Below, piece after piece: positions 6,600-14,574 of a DNA stretch of 28,301 nt. Both the position numbers and the translations under genes were made by a program. Source of the stretch: Pseudomonadota bacterium (GTDB taxonomy: Bacteria; Pseudomonadota; Gammaproteobacteria; Xanthomonadales; Xanthomonadaceae); the NCBI GenBank assembly GCA_025355485.1, contig JANXZP010000205.1:1-28301 (forward strand), written 5' to 3'. The notes below the pieces were generated by a model. It did not search any database. It was not told where the DNA came from and was given only the letters and a program-made list of their open reading frames with translations. The number at the start of each line of letters is the position of its first letter. Position 1 is the first letter of the stretch.

Positions 6600-8549
6600 T
6601 CAGCATCCTTCCTGCTGCTCCAGCCAGGCCTGGAACATCAACACCGACCACAGCCGATAACCGAACGCACCCTTGCCGCGCACGTGCCGTTCCCATGTTG
6701 CACGGATCGGTGCCGGGTCGAGAAATCCTTCGCGCCGCAGCCGCTCCACGGAAAGCAGGTTCTCGGCCCACTCGCGCAAAGGCCCGCGCAACCAGGCGTC
6801 CAGCGGTATCCCGAAGCCCATCTTCGGACGTTCGACCAATTCGCGCGGCACATGGCGATCGAGCAGGCGTCGCAAGATCCATTTGCCCCTGCCATTGCGC
6901 ATCTTCATCGACATCGGCAGGCTCCAGCCGAATTCGACGACATCGCGATCCAGGAACGGCGCCCGGGTCTCCAGCGATACCGCCATCGACGCCCGATCAA
7001 CCTTGACCAGAATATCGTCGGTCAGATAAGTCAGCGCATCCATCGCCATCATTCGCGCGACCGGGTCGGACAGTGCCGGCCAGCAGACCCTGTCGTCGAG
7101 CAGGTTGCACGGAATGCTGCCGTCGATGACGATGCGCTCCGCTCGTGGCCACTCCGTCACCAGCGCCACGTACAGATCGTCCAGGCTGCGCACCGTGCGC
7201 ATGCGCAACCCGAGTTTGTGCAACTTGTCGCCGAGCAAGCTGATATCCATCCGCTGCGCCAACGGGCCGGCCACTCGGTTCACTGCGTGGACCGGCAATG
7301 CCATCAGCGCCGCGCCCAGCGCCCGGCGCGGCAGCCTTGGCATCCAGGCGATCGAACGCCACACCTTCGGGCCAAGGAAATAACGGTTGTAACCGCCGAA
7401 CAATTCATCGCCGGCATCGCCGGACAGCGCAACCGTCACGTTTTGCCGTGCGAGCTGCATGACCAGATGGGTCGGCAATTGCGATGAATCCGCGAACGGT
7501 TCGTCGTACATCGCCGGCATCCGCGGAATCAGCCCCAACGCATCGCCGGCGCCGAGGCGAAGTTCGGTGTGTTCGGTACCCAGATGCGCGGCGACCGCAC
7601 GCGCATGGGTCGCTTCGTCGTGCGCCTGATCTTCGAAGCCGATGGTGAACGTCCGTACCGGCCGCGAGCTGTTGGCCTGCATCAACGCGGCGATCGTGGA
7701 CGAATCGATGCCGCCGGACAGCAACGCGCCGAGCGGCACATCGGCGACCATCTGCCCGCGAACGGCATTGCCGAGAAGTCGTTCCAGCTCATCCAGCGCT
7801 TCGGATTCGCTGCCCTCGAACGGATTGCCCACGCCGCGCTCGGCGACCTCGGCCAGCGACCAATAGGCTGCCGGTTTGGCCTCGCGTTGTCCCGCCGCGA
7901 GCCGCAGCCATGTACCGGCGGGCAGCTTGCGAATGCCGCGATAAATCGAATACGGCGCCGGAATGTAGTTGTGCCGCAACAGCAGTGCGAGTGCGCCACG
8001 ATCGATGGCGGCGTTGAACACCGGATGCGCGCGCATCGCCTTCAGTTCCGAACCGAACAGGAAAGTCTCGCCCTGCCAGCCGTAGTACAGCGGTTTCTCG
8101 CCGAACCGGTCGCGCGCCAGCGACAGAGCGCGCTCCGCGCGATCCCACAGCGCCAGTGCGAACATGCCAACGCATGCACCCAGCGTGCGCTCGAGTCCCC
8201 AGGCATCGATGCACGCCAGCAGGGTTTCGGTATCCGAATGGCCGCGCCATGCTGGCGCTGCACCTGCTGCTTCGAGTTCGCCGCGCAACGCAAGGTGGTT
8301 GTAGATCTCGCCGTTGTACACAACGACGTAGCGTCCGCTGACCGACGCCATCGGCTGATGGCCGGCCGGCGAAAGATCGAGGATCGACAGGCGCCGGAAT
8401 CCCAGTGCGATCCCCGCATCGGCATCGCACCAGATTCCGTCATCGTCGGGGCCGCGATGGACGATCCGATCGGCCATGCGCTGCGTGATCGCAACGATTG
8501 ACTCGGATGATGTCGGCGATGTCTGCCAGAATCCGGTCAGTCCACACAT
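6600..8549 (-). CDS. Asparagine synthase-like glutamine amidotransferase (AsnB family)
   Basis: A 649-residue class II glutamine amidotransferase. Cys2 directly follows the initiator Met (MCGLTGFW) and would become the N-terminal nucleophile after Met removal; HRGPDDDG (31-38) and VVYNGEIYNH (about 76-85) bind and shape the glutaminase site. The C-terminal ATP-pyrophosphatase domain has the PP-loop LLSGGIDSS (276-284) and VALSGDAGDELFGGY. Length and domain order match AsnB and its EPS-cluster relatives. In polysaccharide loci such enzymes can amidate uronic acids (WbpS, WbtH) rather than aspartate; here the dehydrogenase at 18283-19560 would provide a hexosaminuronic acid. That role is inference, and a housekeeping asparagine synthetase is not excluded. 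The start is fixed by the required Met-Cys. A 144-base gap separates it from the reductase upstream. Confidence 0.9.
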   Translation of the reverse strand: MCGLTGFWQTSPTSSESIVAITQRMADRIVHRGPDDDGIWCDADAGIALGFRRLSILDLSPAGHQPMASVSGRYVVVYNGEIYNHLALRGELEAAGAAPAWRGHSDTETLLACIDAWGLERTLGACVGMFALALWDRAERALSLARDRFGEKPLYYGWQGETFLFGSELKAMRAHPVFNAAIDRGALALLLRHNYIPAPYSIYRGIRKLPAGTWLRLAAGQREAKPAAYWSLAEVAERGVGNPFEGSESEALDELERLLGNAVRGQMVADVPLGALLSGGIDSSTIAALMQANSSRPVRTFTIGFEDQAHDEATHARAVAAHLGTEHTELRLGAGDALGLIPRMPAMYDEPFADSSQLPTHLVMQLARQNVTVALSGDAGDELFGGYNRYFLGPKVWRSIAWMPRLPRRALGAALMALPVHAVNRVAGPLAQRMDISLLGDKLHKLGLRMRTVRSLDDLYVALVTEWPRAERIVIDGSIPCNLLDDRVCWPALSDPVARMMAMDALTYLTDDILVKVDRASMAVSLETRAPFLDRDVVEFGWSLPMSMKMRNGRGKWILRRLLDRHVPRELVERPKMGFGIPLDAWLRGPLREWAENLLSVERLRREGFLDPAPIRATWERHVRGKGAFGYRLWSVLMFQAWLEQQEGC

Positions 8550-8613
8550 CGTGTTATTTCCATTTCTTGCATGCGTGGTCGAAGTTTAACGGCGTGCCGA
8601 CACTGGCCACTCG

Positions 8614-8638
8614 CGAATCCGTTCGTCAAGAAGATTCG
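8614..8638 (-). other. Imperfect hairpin in the 144-base gap upstream of the AsnB homologue
   Basis: The gap 8550-8693 holds no gene. On the minus strand it contains CGAATC and GATTCG arms (8638-8633 and 8619-8614) around TTCTTGACGAACG, with TTC/GAA extending the pairing across a two-base bulge. No T-tract follows, so it is not a clear terminator. A TTGACG lies in the loop but no -10 box is found at the right distance. A ribosome-site-like GGAAA lies about 10 nt before the ATG of the AsnB homologue. Confidence 0.25.
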
Positions 8639-8693
8639 AATTTTCCGGAACAAGAGCTACCGCCGCGACATTGCATGACAACTGACGCAGGAC

Positions 8694-9608
8694 TTACTTC
8701 AAGTACCCTTTGTAGTATTCGCGGATGTACTCCTCAAGGCAGATTCTCCAATCGCGCATGATATTCACCCCGCGCAGATCGAGTTTGCGGTTCACCAGGC
8801 GCTCGGATGGTGGACGCGCCGCGAAATAGATCTCCTTCCAATGCCCGGAATCGACGGGCACGACATTTACCGTGTCCTGCAGCCCCAGAATCCTGACAAG
8901 TTCGTTCGCGACTTCGAGACGCCCTGTCGCCCCTCCGCAGACCATGTTGTACAAACCCCAGAATTCCTTCTGTAGCAGGAGCTTCACGTTGCGCGCGAAA
9001 TCATGCGTGTAGGTCGGGGTGCCCAGCTTGTCGTTGACCACGAACAATTCGGTCGCGCCATCCTTCAACTGCTTCATCAGCTTCTCGACGAATTTCTTGT
9101 CCTTTGCCGGACCCGCACCCATCATCCATCCGGCCCGGCAAACCAGATAGCGGCGAGCGTTCTCCACGACGAATCGCTCGCCAAGGTATTTGCTGCGTGC
9201 ATAGACCCCCAGCGGTTTCGGCTGATCCCAGTCGTCGTAGGTTTCCTGCTCCCCATCGAAGATGCCAGCCGTGCTGATGTACAACATCGGGATATCGAGT
9301 CGGTTACCGATCTGCACGGCGTTTTCGACCGCCAGCGTATTGGTCGAATAAGCATCGTCCTGGTGCGTCTCGCAATATTCCAGGCTCGTGTGCGCACCCA
9401 GATGGAACAGGTAGTCCGGAGCGAAATCGCCGACATCCCGCAGATAGGCGTCACGATCCCTGAAATCCAGCATCGACAGCCACTCGGCGTTCACGTCGAT
9501 GTCGGTGCACCTCAACTCGTACTCTGCCGAGAACACCTTGTGGAAGGCCTCCCCCAGCATCCCGCCGCAACCTGCTATGTAGATCCGCTGCCTGGTGTTG
9601 TTGCTCAT
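8694..9608 (-). CDS. RmlD-like sugar-nucleotide reductase (extended SDR)
   Basis: A 304-residue NAD(P)-dependent Rossmann protein of the dTDP-4-dehydrorhamnose reductase type. It has the N-terminal IYIAGCGGMLGEAF nucleotide motif, LFHLGAHTSLEYCE, the catalytic Thr/Ser region YISTAGIFDG and the YARSKYLGE catalytic Tyr-x3-Lys. GTPTYTHDFARNV fits the RmlD substrate domain. It should reduce a 4-keto sugar nucleotide to a deoxysugar. No RmlA, RmlB or RmlC partner is present, so its keto-sugar substrate must be made elsewhere or the enzyme has another substrate. Start ATG 9608 (MSNNTRQ) is chosen because it overlaps the upstream glycosyltransferase stop by four bases (ATGA); a longer in-frame extension reads through that gene and lacks family features. 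Confidence 0.83.
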   Translation of the reverse strand: MSNNTRQRIYIAGCGGMLGEAFHKVFSAEYELRCTDIDVNAEWLSMLDFRDRDAYLRDVGDFAPDYLFHLGAHTSLEYCETHQDDAYSTNTLAVENAVQIGNRLDIPMLYISTAGIFDGEQETYDDWDQPKPLGVYARSKYLGERFVVENARRYLVCRAGWMMGAGPAKDKKFVEKLMKQLKDGATELFVVNDKLGTPTYTHDFARNVKLLLQKEFWGLYNMVCGGATGRLEVANELVRILGLQDTVNVVPVDSGHWKEIYFAARPPSERLVNRKLDLRGVNIMRDWRICLEEYIREYYKGYLK

Positions 9609-10699
9609 GCCGTGACCACCGATTCCAGAATGCTTGAATAGATCGACTTGATCGCTTCGACCGAATAATTTTCGACAACTGTTTTTCTTGCAGCTTCGCC
9701 CAAACGGCGACGCAACGCCGGATCGTTGACTAGGGTTTCCAGGGCAACGATCCATTCTTCATTCGAACTGACCAACCACCCGTTCTCCATGTGACGAATG
9801 ATCCGCGGCGTTGTCCCCACATTGGTCGCCACGGCAGGCAGGCCGAAGGCCATGTACTGGATCGCCTTGAGGCCGCTTTTCCCGAACACCCATTCGTCTT
9901 CAGGCAATGGATAAACGCCGATGTCGATGCCTTGCAGATCCGCGACTTCCGTTGCCTCAATCCAGCGTATGACCTGCATATCCACGCCCGGCAAGTCGTA
10001 ATCGAAATTCCCGATCACGAGCAGGCGAAAGTCGCAACGCTGCGCGAGCTCCTGGAACACCTCGCGCAGCAGGTCGAGATAGGGCCTGGTGCTGAACGTT
10101 CCGGTCCAGCCGATGGTGATTCTCCGATCGTTCACATACCGATTCACCGGAACAAACCGGTCGCAGTCCACCGAGGACGAGATGTAGGTGCAGCGCTTGC
10201 GCTCGTTGGCTTCCAGACAGATGTCGTTGAGGAATGGTGAACTAGTGATGACATGATCCGACGTGCGTATCAGATAAGGCGCCTTGGAACGCCCCCCGAA
10301 CATCCTCGCCACTGGATTGATTGCATTGCCTTGCTTGAGCAGCAAATTGTCCTCGATATCGTAGACAACCCTCCTGGCCAGCACACGGACGAACCGCTCG
10401 AACAGCGACGTTCCCAAGGGAGTCACCCACATGTGGATATAGACGATATGGTAGCGGTGGATGCGGAAGAGGTCGCGGATCCGCCGCAAATGTCCACGCA
10501 ACACCCCGATGGCCTTCTCAAGGATATGCCCGTGCGTGTAAACGATCTTCCACATCGCCATATCCATGAACGATGACACAGTGACGTCGAAACCTTTGCT
10601 TTCCCAGTCCTGGAAATACTGCTCGTATTTCAGGCGCTGCCCCGCGGCCACCCCTTGCGGAAAAGGACAAAGCACCAGGATCTTCCGCGAACCGCTCAT
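9605..10699 (-). CDS. Glycosyltransferase family 4 (GT-B fold)
   Basis: A 364-residue GT-B glycosyltransferase. The N-terminal domain begins with KILVLCPFPQGVAAGQRLKY, the glycine/serine-containing acceptor-side loop common in this group, and contains VYDIEDNLLLKQ (about 114-125). The C-terminal donor domain has TIGWTGTFSTRPYLDLL and the KSGLKAIQYMAFGLPAVATN segment (about 272-291), where a lysine or alanine replaces the first Glu of the common E-x7-E motif, as in some GT4 subfamilies. It is probably an inverting or retaining transferase adding one sugar of the repeat unit; specificity cannot be inferred. It overlaps the RmlD-like gene by four bases, so the two are coupled. The ATG at 10699 lies 2 bases from a 7-bp inverted repeat that may affect initiation. 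Confidence 0.85.
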   Translation of the reverse strand: MSGSRKILVLCPFPQGVAAGQRLKYEQYFQDWESKGFDVTVSSFMDMAMWKIVYTHGHILEKAIGVLRGHLRRIRDLFRIHRYHIVYIHMWVTPLGTSLFERFVRVLARRVVYDIEDNLLLKQGNAINPVARMFGGRSKAPYLIRTSDHVITSSPFLNDICLEANERKRCTYISSSVDCDRFVPVNRYVNDRRITIGWTGTFSTRPYLDLLREVFQELAQRCDFRLLVIGNFDYDLPGVDMQVIRWIEATEVADLQGIDIGVYPLPEDEWVFGKSGLKAIQYMAFGLPAVATNVGTTPRIIRHMENGWLVSSNEEWIVALETLVNDPALRRRLGEAARKTVVENYSVEAIKSIYSSILESVVTA

Positions 10700-10700
10700 C

Positions 10701-10723
10701 CATTGACTCGCGTAGTGTCAATG
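10701..10723 (-). promoter_or_regulatory. Perfect 7-bp inverted repeat just upstream of the GT4 start
   Basis: CATTGAC (10701-10707) and GTCAATG (10717-10723) are perfect inverted arms separated by nine bases, ending two bases before the GT4 ATG at 10699. In mRNA this would form a hairpin over the expected ribosome-binding position, for which no good Shine-Dalgarno is otherwise visible. It could instead be a protein operator. The 132-base gap 10700-10831 also has ACCCGG/CCGGGT arms at 10761-10766 and 10779-10784; no gene is seen in it. Confidence 0.35.
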
Positions 10724-10831
10724 AACTCGGACACAGGAGCCTGATGGTCGCCCGTGGAATACCCGGCCATTGGCATATCCGGGTGCAACTCGTCCGATGG
10801 ATAGCAGCGATACGGCGTCATTCCCGGAAGT

Positions 10832-12025
10832 TTACCGCTGTTCGATGGCTGCATAAACTTTTCCGTAGGCTTCGACGCCTTCTTCCAGTGAAAAATATTT
10901 GCGCGCCACGGCCACGCAGCGCGCTGCAATCCCGGCTTGTCCGCACAGCACAATCAACCGTCGCAACCCGGCGCGCATGGCTTCCTCATCGAAGCCATCG
11001 ACAGCGATGCCTGTGCCTTCGTCTTCCAGAATCCCGGACACATCGCCGTAACCACGATTGCTTAGGCATGGGATCCCGCAACCGAGGAATTCACCGAGCT
11101 TGGTAGGCGCCGCCGCCTGTCGGGACAACGCCGGAACATTGAAGAACACGCCCGCCGTGACTCGCGCCATCTGCGCGGGCACCTGGTCGTGCTCGACGGC
11201 AATCAACTCATACAGTTCCGGAGTGATGCCGGCCGCCGCCAGGCGCTCGCGAATCCAGGCGTGCTCGTTGCGATTGACGATCAGCAGCCGCGCGTCATCG
11301 CGCATCGCATGCAGGCTGGCGAAACACGCAGCGACTTCATCGAACAGTTGCCACGTACCGGCGGAACCGACATGGCCGAGCACGAAACCCGCTGGTCGCG
11401 GCATATCCATCGGCCGAAACAGCGCGAGGTTCGCGCATGTCGGAATCACCGTGATTGGTGGCATGCGTCCTTGCAGCCATGGATAACTTTCCATCACGCG
11501 CACCGCCGCATGCGTGAGCGAAACAACGTGATCGGCGGACAACAGGAACCTGCGCTCGAACCACTTCGCCACGCGATACATCCGCCCATCACGCGGCCAC
11601 AAGCCGCCGTCCATGCGTTCATCGGCCCAGAAGCCGCGCATATCAAATAGCAATCGCGCGCCAGTCAGGCGCTTGACGACCCACGCCATCAACGCGGCGA
11701 CATCGCTGCGCGCGTGCAGCAAGCGCAACCGGTAACGCAGGGTCAGCCACAATGCAGTGAACGTGCCGATGACGATATCGTATGCGGTCGCCAGGGCGGA
11801 TGGCCGTTTGTGATAACGACGCGGATGCCAGTGGATGCCGGCGGCGCGGATACGGGCCGCGATCTTTTCGCGCTTCGCGCCGTCGGCCCAATCGTCCTTC
11901 TTCTCGAAACTGATGAGGTGGATCGAACGGTTGGTGCAAAGATGTTCCAGATACGCAAGCACCTGCGACTGGCCGAGCGGTTCGAGCATGCCGTCGTAGG
12001 AGATGTAAAGTACGCCGGCGCTCAT
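10832..12025 (-). CDS. Glycosyltransferase family 4 (GT-B fold)
   Basis: A 397-residue GT4-type transferase. The N-terminus GVLYISYDGMLEPLGQSQVL is characteristic of a group common in EPS clusters (the DGM-x-EPLGQSQ signature), followed by FDMRGFWADERMDGG (about 128-142), the acceptor-side RGFWADER motif. The C-terminal domain has LGHVGSAGTWQLFDEV and PTKLGEFLGCGIPCLSNRG, the latter holding the Glu of the donor site. Start ATG 12025 (MSAGVLY) is chosen because it overlaps the preceding GT2 stop in an ATGA arrangement and coincides with the family N-terminus; the frame stays open upstream to 12772 but that portion is shadow sequence of the GT2 gene. It is the last gene of a six-gene overlapping block. 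Sugar specificity is unknown. Confidence 0.9.
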   Translation of the reverse strand: MSAGVLYISYDGMLEPLGQSQVLAYLEHLCTNRSIHLISFEKKDDWADGAKREKIAARIRAAGIHWHPRRYHKRPSALATAYDIVIGTFTALWLTLRYRLRLLHARSDVAALMAWVVKRLTGARLLFDMRGFWADERMDGGLWPRDGRMYRVAKWFERRFLLSADHVVSLTHAAVRVMESYPWLQGRMPPITVIPTCANLALFRPMDMPRPAGFVLGHVGSAGTWQLFDEVAACFASLHAMRDDARLLIVNRNEHAWIRERLAAAGITPELYELIAVEHDQVPAQMARVTAGVFFNVPALSRQAAAPTKLGEFLGCGIPCLSNRGYGDVSGILEDEGTGIAVDGFDEEAMRAGLRRLIVLCGQAGIAARCVAVARKYFSLEEGVEAYGKVYAAIEQR

Positions 12026-13047
12026 GCCTGCACGTTTCCACGACGGTGCAGCCGGTTGTTGACCGAAATGAAACCGCGCAGACCCAGCAATTGCACACCG
12101 GTGAAACGTGCGAATTCTTTCGCGGGATTTTCCGTGCTGCCGAAAAGATACGGCAGGCTCATGGAAAATCCACGTAACGCCGCAATGCGACGGCCTTCGT
12201 ACAAGGCCAGCAGGCACTCGTAATAGCGCAGCTTGCGCCGGGTTGCGCGCATCGCTGGCGCTGAAAGTCGCGCTGCGATCGCAATCTGCTCGATCGCCAG
12301 CATCGTGTTGCGAGTACGACGCACGTTGCGCAGCGCCTTGTCGGCATCGCTGGCGTCGCCGCTGTAGTTCGCTGCATGCACGCGGTACTGGAACAGCTTC
12401 GCCGGCACATAGCCCATGCGTGCGCCTTCCCGACTCGCCGCCCAGTAGGCCAGCGGCCAGTCCTGATAGGTGTTGAACGGATCGGGCAAGCGTTCGGCCC
12501 ACACACAGAAACCTTCGGCATCGATCTTCGAGCGACGGATCGCGTACGCGCTGCCGAGCCAGACGTAATCGGAGTGCAACAGGATGCCATCGCGGATCAT
12601 CGCATCGTCGTTCGCTGAAGCACGAGCATCCCGCATCGCTGCGCCGGGGCGACTGGCGCGCGCCAGGACGCGGCCATCGCCATCGATGTATTCCAGATCG
12701 TGCGTGAGCAGGCCCAGATCCGCATCCGCCTCGAAGCGCGCGACCGTCAGCCGCAGCTTGTCCGGATGCCACACATCGTCGCCATCGAGGAAGAACACCA
12801 GATCGCCGGATGCGGCGCGCAGGCCGAAAACGGTCGCCATCAGCACGCCGATATTTTTCGGCGTTGGCAGATAACGGACTCTATCGCGCGACTGGATGAT
12901 AGCGACACTGGCGTCGGTCGATGCATCGTCGACTACGAGGATTTCCACCGGGCCCGGATAGTCCTGGCCAAAGACGGAATCAATCGCCTCACCGATGTAA
13001 CGCTCGAGGTTATGGCAAGTCACCACCACGGACACGACTCTATTCAT
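12022..13047 (-). CDS. Glycosyltransferase family 2 (GT-A fold)
   Basis: A 341-residue inverting GT2 enzyme. The GT-A signature is clear: VSVVVTCHNLERYIGEAIDS at the N-terminus, VEILVVDDASTDAS (about 34-47) for UDP binding, and FFLDGDDVWHPDKL (85-98) with the DXD-type metal site (Asp88, Asp90, Asp91). The later segment QDWPLAYWAASREG holds the usual catalytic-base region. The C-terminal third is basic and hydrophobic, likely membrane-associating. It overlaps the acetyltransferase upstream by eight bases and the GT4 downstream by four. It probably adds one residue of the repeat unit on the cytoplasmic face. Confidence 0.92.
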   Translation of the reverse strand: MNRVVSVVVTCHNLERYIGEAIDSVFGQDYPGPVEILVVDDASTDASVAIIQSRDRVRYLPTPKNIGVLMATVFGLRAASGDLVFFLDGDDVWHPDKLRLTVARFEADADLGLLTHDLEYIDGDGRVLARASRPGAAMRDARASANDDAMIRDGILLHSDYVWLGSAYAIRRSKIDAEGFCVWAERLPDPFNTYQDWPLAYWAASREGARMGYVPAKLFQYRVHAANYSGDASDADKALRNVRRTRNTMLAIEQIAIAARLSAPAMRATRRKLRYYECLLALYEGRRIAALRGFSMSLPYLFGSTENPAKEFARFTGVQLLGLRGFISVNNRLHRRGNVQA

Positions 13048-13492
13048 CTGTCCTGCCGATCACGCGGGCTGGATTGCCGGCCACGACCGAGTGCGGCGGC
13101 ACATCCCGGTTGACGATGCTGCCGGCGCCCACGACCGATTTCCTGCCCACGGTAACGCCCGGCAGGATGATTGCGCCCGCTCCGATCCATGCTCCATCCT
13201 CGATCCGGACAGGCGCGGAAACATGGGCTGGAAACTCGGCCTTCGCGAAACCCGCAAGCTCCAATCCAGTGTCGATGATCATGACACGCGCCGACAACAC
13301 GACGTAGTCACCGATCTCGACACGATGGTGTCCGAGGATGAAAACATCCTTGTTGATGCCGCAATGTATGCCAATCCTCACGTTGGAAGGATTGACCACG
13401 GTGAAATTGCCCAGGATTCCGACCCGTTTGCCGAAGACGATCCACCCCTTGAGCTGCAGGAGGTAGTGCGAAAGTCTGCGGAAAAGGTTCAT
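13040..13492 (-). CDS. Hexapeptide-repeat O-acetyltransferase (left-handed beta-helix)
   Basis: A 150-residue protein of the LbH acyltransferase fold. Hexapeptide turns recur as VGILGN, VRIGIH, VEIGDY, VRIEDGAWIGAGAIILPG and VTVGRKSVVGAGSIVNRD, ending with the classical VPPHSVVAGNPARVIG closure. The catalytic His of the maltose/galactoside acetyltransferase type is likely in the ILGHHRVEIGD region. This is the serine/maltose O-acetyltransferase or WcaF-like class, which uses acetyl-CoA as donor. It would O-acetylate a sugar of the repeat unit. It lies between two GT2 genes, overlapping the upstream one by four bases and the downstream one by eight. Short length is normal for this family. Confidence 0.88.
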   Translation of the reverse strand: MNLFRRLSHYLLQLKGWIVFGKRVGILGNFTVVNPSNVRIGIHCGINKDVFILGHHRVEIGDYVVLSARVMIIDTGLELAGFAKAEFPAHVSAPVRIEDGAWIGAGAIILPGVTVGRKSVVGAGSIVNRDVPPHSVVAGNPARVIGRTDE

Positions 13493-14574
13493 GCTGCATC
13501 CCGCATCCGGTTGAGCAGTCGTTTGACCATGAGCCGGGCGACGCCTGCGACACCCGCCCGGCGCGAAAAGTGCAGTATTTCGCGCAAGCCTGGAATGCCC
13601 GATTCGAAACGCAACGCCGCTTCGAAATAATGCAAGCGCTTTTCAGCGATTCTTGCAGCGGCAGCATTGGGGATCTTTTGAAGGTCCCGAAGCTTCTGCT
13701 GGTAGTCGATCTTGGCGCGCTGCAGGAAAGTCAATCGTTGCGGCGCCGACAGGTGGCCTCCCGAACCCTGGTAGAAGCCCGACGAGCCGACGAGATTCCG
13801 ATACAACACGAGTGGTTCATCGATGTATTCGATGGGCAGTCCGGCCAGCAGGGAGCGGAATGTCGCGGCGCAATCCTCGTGCATCACGTCGGAGTTCAAG
13901 TCGCCGAACAATCGGAAAATCTGCCGGGAATACGCACTGGTCGCACCGATCACATATGCGTTCGTTTGTGCGGTCTCCTCGGCCGATCGCAGGACAGCCA
14001 GGCACGGACAGTCAAGCTTGCCCTGCCGCCCCCCGGAGTCATCGATGCTGTCGCAGCTGGAATGGATCAACCCGGCGCGCCTGCCCGTCTTCAACCACAT
14101 CTCGACGATCCTTGATACCCGAGTCGGCAGCGAGATGTCGTCGCATGCCGCAACGATGAGCAACTCCGCGCGCGCGATCCGGTGGATGACGTTCATGTGT
14201 CCGCCGGTTTTCTGGTTGGATGCATTGCGGTTGAGCACGATCCGGTGGGGGCCGGAATATCCGGCGACTGTCTCGCGCATGATGTCGAAGGTCCGGTCCG
14301 TAGAGCAGTCGTCGGACAGGATGATTTCCAGGCGCGGATAGTCCTGCGCAAGCGCCGCCTCCACCGCGGCATGCGTGTACTTTTCCTGGTTGTACCCGAG
14401 AAGGGCGAAGCTCACCAACGGCAGTTCCGTTTCGCCCAAACCGTCGTCCACTTCGTCGATGCCGGTCGGCGAGATGGAGGGCACGATCGGCCGATTGTCC
14501 AGGGATGTCCGGCATGCAATACCATCGAGCGATGGTTGCCTTCCCGTGGTCGCTGCGCTTGTACGGACAGGCAT
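13489..14574 (-). CDS. Glycosyltransferase family 2 (GT-A fold)
   Basis: A 361-residue GT2 protein. The GT-A domain starts only around residue 52 (LPLVSFALLGYNQEKYTHAA), followed by LEIILSDDCSTDRT (82-95) and the metal-site equivalent VAACDDISLPTRV (141-153), where the usual D-x-D is represented by Cys-Asp-Asp. The first 50 residues are low-complexity with no clear family match. Start ATG 14574 is preferred: it shares a base with the Wzx stop (TGATG) and has GGAGG eight bases upstream inside the wzx gene. The in-frame ATG at 14652 has neither. Residues after 250 form a charged helical tail. Acceptor and donor are unknown. Confidence 0.88.
   Translation of the reverse strand: MPVRTSAATTGRQPSLDGIACRTSLDNRPIVPSISPTGIDEVDDGLGETELPLVSFALLGYNQEKYTHAAVEAALAQDYPRLEIILSDDCSTDRTFDIMRETVAGYSGPHRIVLNRNASNQKTGGHMNVIHRIARAELLIVAACDDISLPTRVSRIVEMWLKTGRRAGLIHSSCDSIDDSGGRQGKLDCPCLAVLRSAEETAQTNAYVIGATSAYSRQIFRLFGDLNSDVMHEDCAATFRSLLAGLPIEYIDEPLVLYRNLVGSSGFYQGSGGHLSAPQRLTFLQRAKIDYQQKLRDLQKIPNAAAARIAEKRLHYFEAALRFESGIPGLREILHFSRRAGVAGVARLMVKRLLNRMRDAA

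Noticed and set aside
10832..12772. Longer GT4 starting at 12772
   Set aside because: The upstream 249 codons lie inside the GT2 gene in another frame; the family N-terminus and the ATGA overlap place the start at 12025.
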